64,000 nt of DNA from Sinomonas cellulolyticus (GCF_014656475.1 NZ_BNCM01000016.1:1-64000), one strand, 5' to 3'; shown: positions 7,729 to 16,552, numbered from the stretch's first letter. The notes: generated by a model from the letters alone, not told the origin. Translations and numbers: made by a program.

Positions 7729-9321
7729 TCAGTCATAGCGCGCCTCGGCCCACCAGCCGCCGCCCTCGCCGAGGAGGAGCCATGCCTGGCCCTCACCGTC
7801 GAGGATCTGGAAGCGCTCGGCGCGCCGTGACTCTGCCGCGTCCCACCACCTCTCCCGCAGGGGCCACGGACCGGCCCAGCTCCGGACAGCGCGCCGGGCC
7901 TGCCGCGGGCCGGCCGTGAACCAGGCGGGGGCCGCTGTCAGCCCCCCACGGGGGTCGATCCCGAGGGGGCGGCCGTCGTCCCCCAGGAGCGTCACCGGCA
8001 CCGGTTCGGGGAACACGGTGGCCGGCAGCGGCGGCGGCACGGCGCCGGGCCAGGGGCGGGAGGCACGATCGGCCGTCCCTGCAGGAGCCTCCTCGCCCCA
8101 CGGGACGAGGAGGCAGCGCTCGGCGAGCAGCCTGCCGCCAGCGGCCGTCGCGTGCAGCACGGACCCGTGGCCGAGCATCGTTTGGAGGCGGTGCAGGCCG
8201 TGGTCCAGCCTCTCGTCGACGCCGCCGAACAGCGCCTGCGAGCGGCGGCCGATCAGGTCGACCCTCTCGGGGACCAGCCGCACCCGGACCACGGGCGCCG
8301 ACATCGGCTCGCCTGTGGTCCGCCACTGAGGGCTGCGCCCGTGCCCGCGCTGTGGCTCGCCCCCGGACTGCAGCTGCCACCGGACCCGCTCCACGGCATC
8401 GGCCGCGGAGAACTGGTGGGGGTGGCCCCACGAGCGCTCGGACCGGGCGCCGGAATCGTCCGTGATCTGGACCCGCAGCTGCGTGCAGGCCAGGCCCGCG
8501 CGCGCCAGGGCGCCGATGAAGTCCTCCGCGACGGGACGCAGCCCGAAGGCGATCTGGTCCACCCGTGCCAGCCCGGGCTCGAACTCGGCCACCCTGTCCA
8601 AGGGGGACGGGGGCACCCGTGGTACGACCGCGCGGTGGTCCCGGCCCTGTGCCCTGGCATGGGCCGTGAGGCCGTCCGGGCCGAAGCGGGACCGGACCTC
8701 GGCGGCCGGGAGGGACGCGAAATCGCCGAGAGTGCGCAGCCCGAGCCGAGTCAGGAGGGAGGCCAGCCGGGGATCGCCGAGGGCCGCCACGGGAAGCGGG
8801 GCGAGGAAGTGCGCGGATCTCCCGGGCTCCACCACCCGCACCGCCGCGAGCTCGCCCGTGCACCGGGCGGCCTCCTCGGCGGCGAACACCGAATCGGCGA
8901 TCCCGGCACGCGCCTCGAGGCCCAGCCCCGACGCGGCCTCGAGCGCCGCCCCCGCCGCGGCCTCCTCACCCCCGTAGTACGCGGAGGCGCCCCGGGCCCG
9001 TATGGCGCACAGGCCGGGACGGAGCACGTCGACGCCCGGGACCGTGGCTTCCAGCGCCCGCACCACCGGCTCGAACTCACGCCCGTCCCGGGCAGGATCC
9101 GAGGGGGCCGTGACGAGCTCGGCGCACCGCGCCTGCGCCTCGCGCACCCGCAGCCCGCGGGCCACACCGGCGGACCGGGCCTCGGCAGAGCACACCGCCA
9201 CGAGGCCCTTGTCGATCACCGCGGCCGGGCTTCCCTCCGGCGCCTCTCCCGCAAGGCGCGCGGCCACGAGGGGCCAGTCCGGGAACCACACCACCAGCGC
9301 CCTGGGCACTGCGGGCGTCAC
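7729..9321 (-). CDS. imuB: ImuB, Y-family polymerase-like mutasome subunit
   Basis: A 530-residue protein related to Y-family polymerases. The N-terminal strand reads VPRALVVWFPDWPLVAARLA, where active polymerases carry the metal-binding aspartates; their loss is typical of ImuB, which acts as a hub linking DnaE2, ImuA and the beta clamp rather than as a polymerase. A palm/fingers-like region extends to about 210, then an HhH/thumb segment (LLTRLGLRTLGDFASLPAAE) and a little-finger-like domain. The long C-terminal tail is Trp/Arg-rich. Start is GTG at 9321 in a 4-bp GTGA overlap with the imuA stop, implying coupled translation. A frame-open upstream extension overlaps imuA and was rejected. 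Confidence 0.93.
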   Translation of the reverse strand: MTPAVPRALVVWFPDWPLVAARLAGEAPEGSPAAVIDKGLVAVCSAEARSAGVARGLRVREAQARCAELVTAPSDPARDGREFEPVVRALEATVPGVDVLRPGLCAIRARGASAYYGGEEAAAGAALEAASGLGLEARAGIADSVFAAEEAARCTGELAAVRVVEPGRSAHFLAPLPVAALGDPRLASLLTRLGLRTLGDFASLPAAEVRSRFGPDGLTAHARAQGRDHRAVVPRVPPSPLDRVAEFEPGLARVDQIAFGLRPVAEDFIGALARAGLACTQLRVQITDDSGARSERSWGHPHQFSAADAVERVRWQLQSGGEPQRGHGRSPQWRTTGEPMSAPVVRVRLVPERVDLIGRRSQALFGGVDERLDHGLHRLQTMLGHGSVLHATAAGGRLLAERCLLVPWGEEAPAGTADRASRPWPGAVPPPLPATVFPEPVPVTLLGDDGRPLGIDPRGGLTAAPAWFTAGPRQARRAVRSWAGPWPLRERWWDAAESRRAERFQILDGEGQAWLLLGEGGGWWAEARYD

Positions 9322-10022
9322 GGCGCACTCCCGAGGGCTGCGCGCCGGGCGTCCCGGCGGGAATAGGGCGGCATGGCGCCCGACTCGCCCAAGTCCACCG
9401 TGGCGGAGCGGGGGCGGCCGCGCTGGTCCAGCTCGAGGCGGACCACGCGCCGGGTCAGGTGCCCATGGCCGTCGCCCAGCCCCTCCCAGTGCTCCCCGGT
9501 GGCACGCACGGTCCCCTCGCTCTGGGGCCACGGGCCCAGGACCAGCAGCACGCCGTCCCGCTCGCGCAGCCGGGCTGCAAGCCGCGACGCCTCACTGGGC
9601 CGGGGGGCCTGGGGCGGCCTGACGAGCACGAGGGGAAGGACATCCACCAGGCCGCCGACGGCGGCGGCCCAGTCCTGCCCGGGATCGGGGACCAGGACGA
9701 GCCGGGCGAGGTCCACACCGAACCCGGCGGCCGCTTCCGCGCCGAAGCCCGGGACTCCTGCGACCCCGCACCACTGGCCCTCCGAGGAGGGGCCTGCCAG
9801 GAGTGCCATCGCCACCGAGAGGGGCGTGAGCAGCGAGTAGGCGGCGCCGCCCTTCAGCCCGGCGGGGAAGAGCGGGGAGAAGCACGGCAGGACCGGATGG
9901 GCCGCCTCCCGGTTGCGCCGTCCCTGGAGGGCATGGATCTGCTCCTGCAGCTCCCGCACACGCAGAGGCGTTCCCCGGCCGGGGACCCCCTCCGGTATCT
10001 CGGAGCTGAATGCGAGGGACAT
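9318..10022 (-). CDS. imuA: ImuA-type mutasome accessory protein
   Basis: A 234-residue protein in the first position of the imuA-imuB-dnaE2 operon. The sequence has a RecA-like layout (LLTPLSVAMALLAGPSSEGQ, then LVLVPDPGQDWAAAVGGLVD and VLPLVLVRPP) but no Walker A motif, as in actinobacterial ImuA'. The protein joins ImuB and DnaE2 during SOS translesion synthesis. The ATG at 10022 lies just downstream of a 16-bp LexA-type box (10033-10048). The N-terminus has a coiled helix (RVRELQEQIHALQGRRNREA). Family identity rests on the operon and general layout more than on single residues. Confidence 0.88.
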   Translation of the reverse strand: MSLAFSSEIPEGVPGRGTPLRVRELQEQIHALQGRRNREAAHPVLPCFSPLFPAGLKGGAAYSLLTPLSVAMALLAGPSSEGQWCGVAGVPGFGAEAAAGFGVDLARLVLVPDPGQDWAAAVGGLVDVLPLVLVRPPQAPRPSEASRLAARLRERDGVLLVLGPWPQSEGTVRATGEHWEGLGDGHGHLTRRVVRLELDQRGRPRSATVDLGESGAMPPYSRRDARRAALGSAP

Positions 10023-10032
10023 GCATCTATTA

Positions 10033-10048
10033 TCGAAAATGTGTTCGA
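10033..10048 (-). promoter_or_regulatory. LexA (SOS) box of the imuA-imuB-dnaE2 operon
   Basis: TCGAAAATGTGTTCGA matches the Gram-positive/actinobacterial LexA operator TCGAAC-N4-GTTCGA with one mismatch in the left half (TCGAAA). It lies 10 bp upstream of the imuA ATG, where LexA would block initiation. Damage-induced cleavage of LexA would then release the operon. Confidence 0.88.
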
Positions 10049-10095
10049 ATGAGTCAACCGAGGAAACCCCCGGCTCGGGGGTAGCGGCCAGCCGC

Positions 10096-10101
10096 TACAG
10101 T
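10096..10101 (+). promoter_or_regulatory. -10 box upstream of cbs
   Basis: TACAGT ends 7 nt before the GTG start of cbs at 10109. No Shine-Dalgarno sequence is present, so the transcript may be leaderless. Confidence 0.45.
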
Positions 10102-10108
10102 GGTGGGC

Positions 10109-11494
10109 GTGAAGTACGCCAATTCCGTCGTCGAACTCATCGGGCACACGCCCCTCGTCAAGCTCCAGAAGGTCACTGAGGGCATCAAGGCGACGGTTCT
10201 GGCCAAACTCGAATACCTCAACCCCGGAGGGTCCATCAAGGACCGCATTGCCCTGAAGATGATCGAGCAGGCCGAGGCAGACGGCAAGCTCGCGCCCGGC
10301 GGGACCATCATCGAGCCCACGAGCGGCAACACCGGGGTCGGCCTGGCACTCGTGGGGCAGCAGAAGGGCTACAAGTGCATCTTCGTGGTCCCGGACAAGG
10401 TCGGCGAGGAGAAGCGGGCGGTCCTGCAGGCATACGGCGCCGAAGTCGTCGTGACCCCCACTGCTGTCGCCCCGGACTCGCCCCAGTCCTACTACGGCGT
10501 CTCCGACCGCCTCGTGACCGAGATCCCCGGCGCCTACAAGCCTGACCAGTTCTCTAACCCCGGCGCTCCCCTCAGCCACTACGAGACCACCGGCCCCGAG
10601 ATCTGGGCGGACACCGAGGGCAGGATCACCCACGTGGTGATCGGCGCCGGCACCGGCGGGACCATCACGGGCACCGGCCGGTACCTCAAGGAGGTCAGCC
10701 GCGACCGTCCGGAGTCCGAGGGCGGCCAGGTCAAGGTCATCGGCGCTGACCCCGAAGGCTCCATCTACTCCGGCGGAACGGGCCGCCCCTACTTCGTCGA
10801 GGGCGTCGGCGAGGACATGTGGCCCGCCAACTACGACACGTCCGTCCCCGACGAGGTGCTCGCCGTCAGCGACGCCGAGTCGTTCGCCATGACGCGGCGG
10901 CTCGCGCGCGAGGAGGGCCTCCTCGTCGGCGGGTCCTCCGGCATGGCTGTGGCCGCCGCCCTGCGTGCGGCCAAGGACCTGCCCGAGGAGGCAGTCGTCG
11001 TCGTGATCCTGCCCGACTCGGGCCGCGGCTACCTCGCGAAGATCTTCAACGACGAGTGGATGCGCTCCTACGGATTCCTGCCCGGTCAGGGCGAGAAGAC
11101 GGTGGGGGAGCTGCTCGAGGGCAAGGGCGGCCGGATGCCGGACCTCGTGCACACGCACCCGACCGAGACGGTCCGTGACGTCATCGACATCATGACCGAG
11201 TACGGCGTGAGCCACCTGCCCGTCCTCTCTGCTGAGCCGCCCGTCGTCATGGGCGAGGTCCTCGGCGCGGTCGACGAACGCTCGCTGTCCGCGAAGCTCT
11301 TCCGGGGCGAGGCCAAGCTCACCGACAAGATCTCCGAGCACATGGGCGCCCGGCTGGCCGTGATCGGCTCGCTCGAGGGCCAAACGGCTCTGCGGGACAT
11401 CCTCAGCCGCGACGACGCTGTCATGGTCACGTTCGTCGGCGCGCCGGTCGGCATCCTGACCCGCCACGACCTCCTGGCCAACCTCAACAAGTAA
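10109..11494 (+). CDS. cbs: Cystathionine beta-synthase
   Basis: A 461-residue PLP enzyme that condenses homocysteine with serine to cystathionine in transsulfuration. It opens KYANSVVELIGHTPLVKL. The PLP lysine is K44 in NPGGSIKDRIALK; the substrate loop is EPTSGNTGVGLALV and the phosphate loop GAGTGGTITGTGRYLKE. The C-terminus carries two CBS domains (about 335-390 and 400-458), as in full-length enzymes. GTG at 10109 was chosen because homologous proteins begin at this KYANSVVEL segment. Nine bp separate it from metB, so the two form an operon able to run transsulfuration both ways. It is divergent from the mutasome operon. Confidence 0.95.
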   Translation: MKYANSVVELIGHTPLVKLQKVTEGIKATVLAKLEYLNPGGSIKDRIALKMIEQAEADGKLAPGGTIIEPTSGNTGVGLALVGQQKGYKCIFVVPDKVGEEKRAVLQAYGAEVVVTPTAVAPDSPQSYYGVSDRLVTEIPGAYKPDQFSNPGAPLSHYETTGPEIWADTEGRITHVVIGAGTGGTITGTGRYLKEVSRDRPESEGGQVKVIGADPEGSIYSGGTGRPYFVEGVGEDMWPANYDTSVPDEVLAVSDAESFAMTRRLAREEGLLVGGSSGMAVAAALRAAKDLPEEAVVVVILPDSGRGYLAKIFNDEWMRSYGFLPGQGEKTVGELLEGKGGRMPDLVHTHPTETVRDVIDIMTEYGVSHLPVLSAEPPVVMGEVLGAVDERSLSAKLFRGEAKLTDKISEHMGARLAVIGSLEGQTALRDILSRDDAVMVTFVGAPVGILTRHDLLANLNK

Positions 11495-11503
11495 GGGAGC
11501 ACC

Positions 11504-12688
11504 ATGTCCGAGCAGAACGCTGGGTCGCAGAACTCCGGCTTCAACACGCGCGCCGTCCACGCCGGCCAGGAGTTCGAGCCGCGCACCGGCGCCGTCGTGC
11601 CCCCGCTGCACTTCTCCTCGACCTACGCCCAGGACGGGATCGGCGGCCTGCGCTCGGGCTACGAGTACGGACGGGGCGGCAACCCGACCCGGGACGCGCT
11701 GCAGGAGCAGCTCGCAGCCCTCGAGGGCGGCGCCCACGCCTACTCGTTCGGCTCGGGCCTCGCCGCCGAGGACGCGCTCATCCGCGCGCTGTGCCGACCG
11801 GGGGACCGGATCGTGCTCGGCAACGACGCCTACGGCGGCACCTACCGCCTCATCTCGCGGGTGCTCGGTCCCTGGGGCATCGCGAACCAGCCCGTGGACA
11901 TGGCGGACCTCGACGGCGTCCGGGCCGCGGTCGGGACCGCGGGCACGGACGGCGCAGCGCGGCTCGTCTGGGTCGAGACCCCCTCGAATCCGCTGATGAA
12001 GATCACCGACATCGCCGCGCTCGCCGAGGTGGCGCACGACGCCGGGGCCCTCCTCGTCGTCGACAACACCTTCGCGTCGCCCTACCTGCAGAACCCGCTC
12101 GCGCTCGGTGCGGACGTGGTGGTGCACTCGACGACCAAGTACATCGGCGGGCATTCCGACGTGGTGGGCGGCGCCGTCGTTCTCAACGACGAGGAGCTGG
12201 CCGAGAAGGTCGGGTTCGTGCAGTTCGCGGTGGGCGCCGTGTCGGGCCCCATGGACGCGTTCCTCACCACGCGCGGCCTCAAGACCCTCGGCGTGCGCAT
12301 GGAGCGCCACTCCGACAACGCGCAGAAGATCGCCGAGTGGCTCGTGGGCCGCCCCGGCGTCGAGAAGGTCCTCTATCCCGGCCTCCCCGACCACCCCGGC
12401 CACGAGCTCGCGGCGAAGCAGATGCGCAGGTTCGGCGGGATGATCTCGGTGCAGTTCGCCGGCGGCGAGGCCGCAGCCCGCACGGTGGCCGAGTCCACGC
12501 GCCTGTTCACGCTCGCGGAGAGCCTCGGCGGGATCGAATCCCTCATGAACTACCCCTCGGAGATGACCCACGCCTCCGTGAAGGGGACCGAGCTCGCCGT
12601 CCCGGTGAACCTCCTGCGCCTATCCGTGGGCATCGAGGACGCCGCCGACCTCATCGCGGACCTCGACGCGGCCATCGCACGGCTCTAG
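11504..12688 (+). CDS. metB: Cystathionine gamma-synthase (or gamma-lyase)
   Basis: A 394-residue PLP enzyme of the Cys/Met metabolism family. The PLP lysine is K212 in VVHSTTKYIGGHSDVVGG. Other family motifs are YEYGRGGNPTRDALQEQLA, ETPSNPLMKITDI and the active-site SLGGIESLMNYPSEMTHAS. It makes cystathionine from an activated homoserine and cysteine, and related enzymes cleave cystathionine; sequence alone does not separate the two well. AAGGGAG lies 4 nt before the ATG. Its pairing with cbs suggests interconversion of homocysteine and cysteine. Confidence 0.92.
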   Translation: MSEQNAGSQNSGFNTRAVHAGQEFEPRTGAVVPPLHFSSTYAQDGIGGLRSGYEYGRGGNPTRDALQEQLAALEGGAHAYSFGSGLAAEDALIRALCRPGDRIVLGNDAYGGTYRLISRVLGPWGIANQPVDMADLDGVRAAVGTAGTDGAARLVWVETPSNPLMKITDIAALAEVAHDAGALLVVDNTFASPYLQNPLALGADVVVHSTTKYIGGHSDVVGGAVVLNDEELAEKVGFVQFAVGAVSGPMDAFLTTRGLKTLGVRMERHSDNAQKIAEWLVGRPGVEKVLYPGLPDHPGHELAAKQMRRFGGMISVQFAGGEAAARTVAESTRLFTLAESLGGIESLMNYPSEMTHASVKGTELAVPVNLLRLSVGIEDAADLIADLDAAIARL

Positions 12689-12713
12689 CCCCCCAACATC
12701 CCCGGAGGACTCC

Positions 12714-13655
12714 ATGCCCCAGACCTCATCCCCACGGCCGCTCACCAAGGCGCCGTGGTTCCGCCCGGCCGCGGCGGGCGTCGGCGCCGTCGTCCTTCTC
12801 GCAGTCATCGTGCTGCTCGCCAAGTGGATGCGCAGCACCGAGGCTGTCTCGAGCTTCATCGCGGCCTATCCCGGGCACGCACCGCTGCCCGACTGGGCCC
12901 CCCAGGGCCTGCCGGCGTGGCTGAACGTGCTGCACTTCCTGAACTTCATGTTCCTGACGCTGATCGTCCGCACGGGCCTGCAGGTCCGGTTCGGCACCCG
13001 CCCCGAGGGCTTCTGGAAGCGGAACAACAAGGGGCTCATCAAGACCAAGGGCGCGCCCAAGAAGATCACCCTGAACCTGTGGCTGCACCTGACGCTCGAC
13101 GCGCTGTGGGTCCTCAACGGACTGGTGTTCCTCGTACTGACCTTCGCCACGGGACACTGGACCCGGCTGGTGCCGACCAGCTGGAGCATCTTCCCGAACG
13201 CACTCTCGACCGCGATCCAGTACGCGTCCCTCGACTGGCCCCTCGAGAACGGCTGGGTCAACTACAACGCGCTGCAGCAGCTGGCGTACTTCGCGGTCGT
13301 GTTCATCGCGGCGCCGCTGGCCATCGTCACGGGCCTGCGCATGTCCGCCGCGTGGCCCACCAATCAGAAGGCGCCGAGGCTCAATAAGGCCTACCCGATG
13401 GAGTGGGCACGCGCGCTGCACTTCCCGACGATGGCGTTCTTCGTCCTGTTCGTGCTCGTGCACGTGTTCCTGGTCTTCACCACGGGCGCGCTGCGGAACC
13501 TGAACCACATGTACGCCGCGCACGACGGCGAGGACTGGCTCGGATTCATCCTGTTCGCCATCGGTGTCCTCGTGACCGTGGGCCTGTGGTTCCTCGCCAG
13601 GCCGCTGTTCCTGAGGCCCATCGCCTCGCTCATGGGCACCGTCACGAGGAACTAG
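12714..13655 (+). CDS. Cytochrome b-like integral membrane protein
   Basis: A 313-residue membrane protein with five or six predicted helices (for example AAGVGAVVLLAVIVLLA, LHLTLDALWVLNGLVFLVL, HFPTMAFFVLFVLVHVFLVF). Histidines are spaced as in diheme b-type cytochromes of the thiosulfate reductase/formate dehydrogenase/b561 group: NVLHFLNFMF, NLWLHLTLDALW, RALHFPTMAFF and VLVHVFLVF. Such subunits pass electrons between quinones and a periplasmic or extracellular oxidoreductase. No molybdopterin partner is encoded next to it here. It follows metB by 25 bp and overlaps the convergent NTF2-like gene by 14 bp. Confidence 0.8.
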   Translation: MPQTSSPRPLTKAPWFRPAAAGVGAVVLLAVIVLLAKWMRSTEAVSSFIAAYPGHAPLPDWAPQGLPAWLNVLHFLNFMFLTLIVRTGLQVRFGTRPEGFWKRNNKGLIKTKGAPKKITLNLWLHLTLDALWVLNGLVFLVLTFATGHWTRLVPTSWSIFPNALSTAIQYASLDWPLENGWVNYNALQQLAYFAVVFIAAPLAIVTGLRMSAAWPTNQKAPRLNKAYPMEWARALHFPTMAFFVLFVLVHVFLVFTTGALRNLNHMYAAHDGEDWLGFILFAIGVLVTVGLWFLARPLFLRPIASLMGTVTRN

Positions 13656-14088
13656 TCGGCAGCTGCTCCCCATGCCGCGTCCACTCGGAGGCGATGAACC
13701 AGCGCCCGTTGCGCCTTTCGCAGTCCAGCGACGTGGAGCCGGCCATCGCCAGGGCCGTCCCGTCCGGCGTCGTGCCTTCCACCGTCCACGTGAGCCGCAC
13801 ATGGGCGCGCGCACCGTCCTCGAACGCCTGCCGGACCGTGAAGTCCAGCGGGAGGCCGAGACGGAGTCGGTCCTCGATGCCCGCCTCGGGGGAGAGCGGG
13901 AGGGCGTCCTCGCCGAGCCAGACCCGGGCGGAGGGCAGGTAGAGGGCGGCGAGCTGGGCGGAGTCTGTCCGCCGGTAGCCCTCGGTGAAGCGCGCGGAGA
14001 GCTCCCCGAGCGTGTCCGCGCCGCGCAGGCCGGAATGGCCTGGTCTGGTCTTCTCGGTGTCCTCGGGGTGGACGGGGATGCCGTTCAT
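13642..14088 (-). CDS. NTF2/SnoaL-like protein
   Basis: A 148-residue soluble protein. LGELSARFTEGYRRTDSAQL, AALYLPSARVWLGEDA and the closing strands (RAHVRLTWTVEGTTPDG, LDCERRNGRWFIASEWTRHG) match the cone-shaped NTF2/SnoaL fold. Members are small-molecule enzymes or dimerisation modules; no catalytic signature is clear. GGAGG stands 8 nt upstream of the ATG. It converges with the cytochrome b-like gene with a short 3' overlap. Confidence 0.75.
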   Translation of the reverse strand: MNGIPVHPEDTEKTRPGHSGLRGADTLGELSARFTEGYRRTDSAQLAALYLPSARVWLGEDALPLSPEAGIEDRLRLGLPLDFTVRQAFEDGARAHVRLTWTVEGTTPDGTALAMAGSTSLDCERRNGRWFIASEWTRHGEQLPTSSS

Positions 14089-14226
14089 GCTGCTGCCTCC
14101 TGCAGGACCGCTTCATGATCCCGCCTCTATGAGAGCACGTTCTCGGGTGATGTGAAATGCGTGCGGATGCTCCCGCGGCGGCCAACAGTGGCCGCGCCTG
14201 CGGGGCGGGTTTGCCACAATGGCCGC

Positions 14227-15807
14227 ATGAGCCAGCGGACTCCACTCCTTCCGGCGCCGCAGGACCGTCTCCGCCTCACGCAGCTGTGGGTCCTCGACCG
14301 CAGGCGCACAGCCGCGGGGCTCGTCCTCGCCGTCCTGCTGCCGGTGCTCGTCCAGCTGCTCCTCGCACCCGTCGTGGTCCCCGACAGGGAGGGGGCGGGC
14401 AGCGGGATCGTCATCGCGATCCTCCTGCAGCTCCTGACGGCGGTCCTCGTGGCGCTCGTTGGCGGCCTGTGGCCGGCGGTGATCGCCGCGGTCGCGGCGA
14501 GCCTGGCGCTGAACTGGTTTGCCACGGAACCCGTGGGGAGCTTCACGGTGGCGAGCCCGCAGGCCGTCCTCGAGCTCGGCGTCTTCCTCGTCGTGGCCTG
14601 CACCGTGGGCCTGGCCACCGGTGCGGCCGCGCGGCGCTACGAGCAGGCGTCCCGCGCCCAGGCCGAGGCCGGCGCCATGGGCGAGCTGGCGCTCGGGATC
14701 CTCGGCTCCTCCGGCGGAACCGAGGAGTTCCTGGAGCGCGTGCGCCGGACCCTCGGGCTGCGGGCGGTGACGCTCCTCGCACGCCGGCCCGCGTCGGCCG
14801 GTACGCACGACGCCGCTCTGGCCGCCTCGGCGGGGCAGGTGCGCCGCAGCCCTCCGGTCACCGAGGGGGCGCCGGCCGAGTGGGACGTGGTTGCCACCGC
14901 CGGCGAGTCGCCGCCGGTCTCGCCCGCCGCCGCGGAGGACTCGGTGGCCCCGGACGGCTACTACATGCTGCTCGCGGCCGGCCACCCGCTGGACCCCGCC
15001 CAGCGGCGCACGCTCGCCGCGTTCGGGGTGTACCTCGTGGCCATGCGGGAGCGGACGCAGCTGGCCCGGAGCCGGGAGGCCAACCGCCGGCTCGAGGAGG
15101 GGAACTCGATCCGCACGGCGATCCTCCAGGCTGTCTCGCACGATCTCAGGACACCGCTCGCGGGGATCAAGCTGAGCGTGAGCAGCCTGCGGCAGCCCGC
15201 CGTCGCGTTCAGCCACGACGAGGAGGCCGAGCTGCTGGCGACCATCGAGGACTACACCGACAGGCTCTCCCACGTGGTGGGCAACCTCCTGGACATGTCC
15301 CGCATCTCGGCGGACAACGTGCGCCCGCTCCTGCGTGCGGTCGACTGGCGTGACGTGCTGCCGCGCGGCCTGCCAGACCAGGACCGCGTCGTCGACCGCA
15401 TCCCCGACGACGCCCCCGCCGTCGCGGCAGACCCCGTGCTCCTCGAACGGGTGATCGCCAATCTCGTGGAGAACGCCCTGCGCTACGCGCCCGCCGGCCC
15501 GGTGGAGCTGACGGCGGGCGCCGCCGAGGACGGGGAGGGCCTGCGCCGCGGAGTGCTGCGCGTGGTCGACCACGGAGCAGGCATCCCGCCGGAGGATCTC
15601 CTCGCCGTGTTCCGCCCCTTCCAGCGCCTCGGTGACGGCGCGGTGCAGGGCGGCGTGGGGCTCGGCCTCGCCGTGGCCAAGGGCTTCACCGAGGCAATGG
15701 GCGGCCGGATCGAGGCGGAGCGGACCCCGGGCGGCGGCCTGACCATGTCGGTGTCCCTGCCACTCGCCGCCTCGGCGCCCAGCAGCAGGGAGGCCGCGGC
15801 GCCATGA
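14227..15807 (+). CDS. KdpD-like sensor histidine kinase (short form)
   Basis: A 526-residue membrane histidine kinase. Three to four transmembrane helices at about 30-130 (GLVLAVLLPVLVQLLLAPVV, IAILLQLLTAVLVALVGGLW, VIAAVAASLALNWFATEPVG) match the DUF4118 membrane block of KdpD. A GAF-like linker follows. The H box is ILQAVSHDLRTPLAGIKLSV with H305; the N box is ERVIANLVENALRYAP (N416); G boxes follow (DHGAGIPPEDL, GGVGLGLAVAKGF). The N-terminal KdpD sensor and UspA domains are missing. ATG at 14227 chosen; CACAAT ends 6 nt upstream. The stop overlaps the regulator start (ATGA). Confidence 0.9.
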   Translation: MSQRTPLLPAPQDRLRLTQLWVLDRRRTAAGLVLAVLLPVLVQLLLAPVVVPDREGAGSGIVIAILLQLLTAVLVALVGGLWPAVIAAVAASLALNWFATEPVGSFTVASPQAVLELGVFLVVACTVGLATGAAARRYEQASRAQAEAGAMGELALGILGSSGGTEEFLERVRRTLGLRAVTLLARRPASAGTHDAALAASAGQVRRSPPVTEGAPAEWDVVATAGESPPVSPAAAEDSVAPDGYYMLLAAGHPLDPAQRRTLAAFGVYLVAMRERTQLARSREANRRLEEGNSIRTAILQAVSHDLRTPLAGIKLSVSSLRQPAVAFSHDEEAELLATIEDYTDRLSHVVGNLLDMSRISADNVRPLLRAVDWRDVLPRGLPDQDRVVDRIPDDAPAVAADPVLLERVIANLVENALRYAPAGPVELTAGAAEDGEGLRRGVLRVVDHGAGIPPEDLLAVFRPFQRLGDGAVQGGVGLGLAVAKGFTEAMGGRIEAERTPGGGLTMSVSLPLAASAPSSREAAAP

Positions 15808-16502
15808 CCCACCAGACCGGATCCACCGCGCCGGCAGTCCTCGTTGTCGAGGACGAGGCCCGGTTCGCACGGGCGCTCCAGATCAATCTGAAGGTGCACG
15901 GGTACGAGGCCGTCACGGCACCCTCCGGGGAGGCGGCCCTCGAGGCGGTCGCCGGCCGGCCGGTCGACATCGTGGTCCTCGACCTCGGGCTTCCGGGCAT
16001 CGACGGCATCGAGGTGATCCGCCGGCTGCGCGCCTGGACCGACGTGCCCATCATCGTCCTCTCAGCCCGGCACGGGTCAGAGGACAAGGTCGAGGCGCTC
16101 GACGCCGGCGCAGACGACTACGTGACCAAGCCGTTCGGCCTCGAGGAGCTGCTCGCCCGGCTCCGGGTGGCCACGCGGCGCGGACACCGCGAGGGCGAGG
16201 CACCGCGGGTACAGACCGGAGACCTGAGCGTCGACCTGGCCGCCCGCCGCGTGCTCGTCAAGGGAGACGAGGTGCGGCTGACGCCGACCGAGTGGAACAT
16301 CCTCGCGCTCCTCGTGCGGCGGCCGGGACAGCTCGTGGGCCAGCGCGAGATCCTCACACAGGTCTGGGGGCCCGCCTACGAGAAGGAGACGCAGTACCTG
16401 CGGGTCTACCTCGCCCAGCTCAGGCGCAAGCTCGAGGAAGATCCCGCCCATCCCCGGCACCTCCATACCGAGGCGGGCATGGGGTACCGCTTCGATCCCT
16501 AG
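15804..16502 (+). CDS. OmpR/KdpE-type response regulator
   Basis: A 232-residue regulator. The receiver domain has acidic residues in VVEDEARF, phospho-acceptor D60 in VDIVVLDLGLPGIDG and K109 in DDYVTKPFG. The C-terminal winged helix (about 135-230) contains LTPTEWNILALLVRRPGQLV and YLRVYLAQLRRKLEEDP, typical of KdpE. It is the partner of the preceding kinase, with a 4-bp overlap. KdpDE pairs normally control the KdpFABC potassium pump, but no kdp structural gene lies in the window, so the target is unknown. Confidence 0.93.
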   Translation: MTHQTGSTAPAVLVVEDEARFARALQINLKVHGYEAVTAPSGEAALEAVAGRPVDIVVLDLGLPGIDGIEVIRRLRAWTDVPIIVLSARHGSEDKVEALDAGADDYVTKPFGLEELLARLRVATRRGHREGEAPRVQTGDLSVDLAARRVLVKGDEVRLTPTEWNILALLVRRPGQLVGQREILTQVWGPAYEKETQYLRVYLAQLRRKLEEDPAHPRHLHTEAGMGYRFDP

Positions 16503-16540
16503 TATTCGGGGGACCAGATGCCTCCGAGGCCGGCAGGTCC

Positions 16541-16546
16541 TACTCT
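16541..16546 (+). promoter_or_regulatory. -10 box of a probable leaderless promoter
   Basis: TACTCT, 6 nt before the ATG of the MOSC-domain gene; no ribosome-binding site lies between. Confidence 0.45.
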
Positions 16547-16552
16547 GGGGGC

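Noticed and set aside
4406..7738. 1110-residue open frame antisense to dnaE2
   Set aside because: High GC keeps antisense frames open; composition is Arg/Gly/His/Leu-rich with no domain, while DnaE2 is unmistakable.
9854..12571. 905-residue minus-strand open frame across cbs and metB
   Set aside because: Antisense artefact of GC-rich coding DNA; no recognisable motif.
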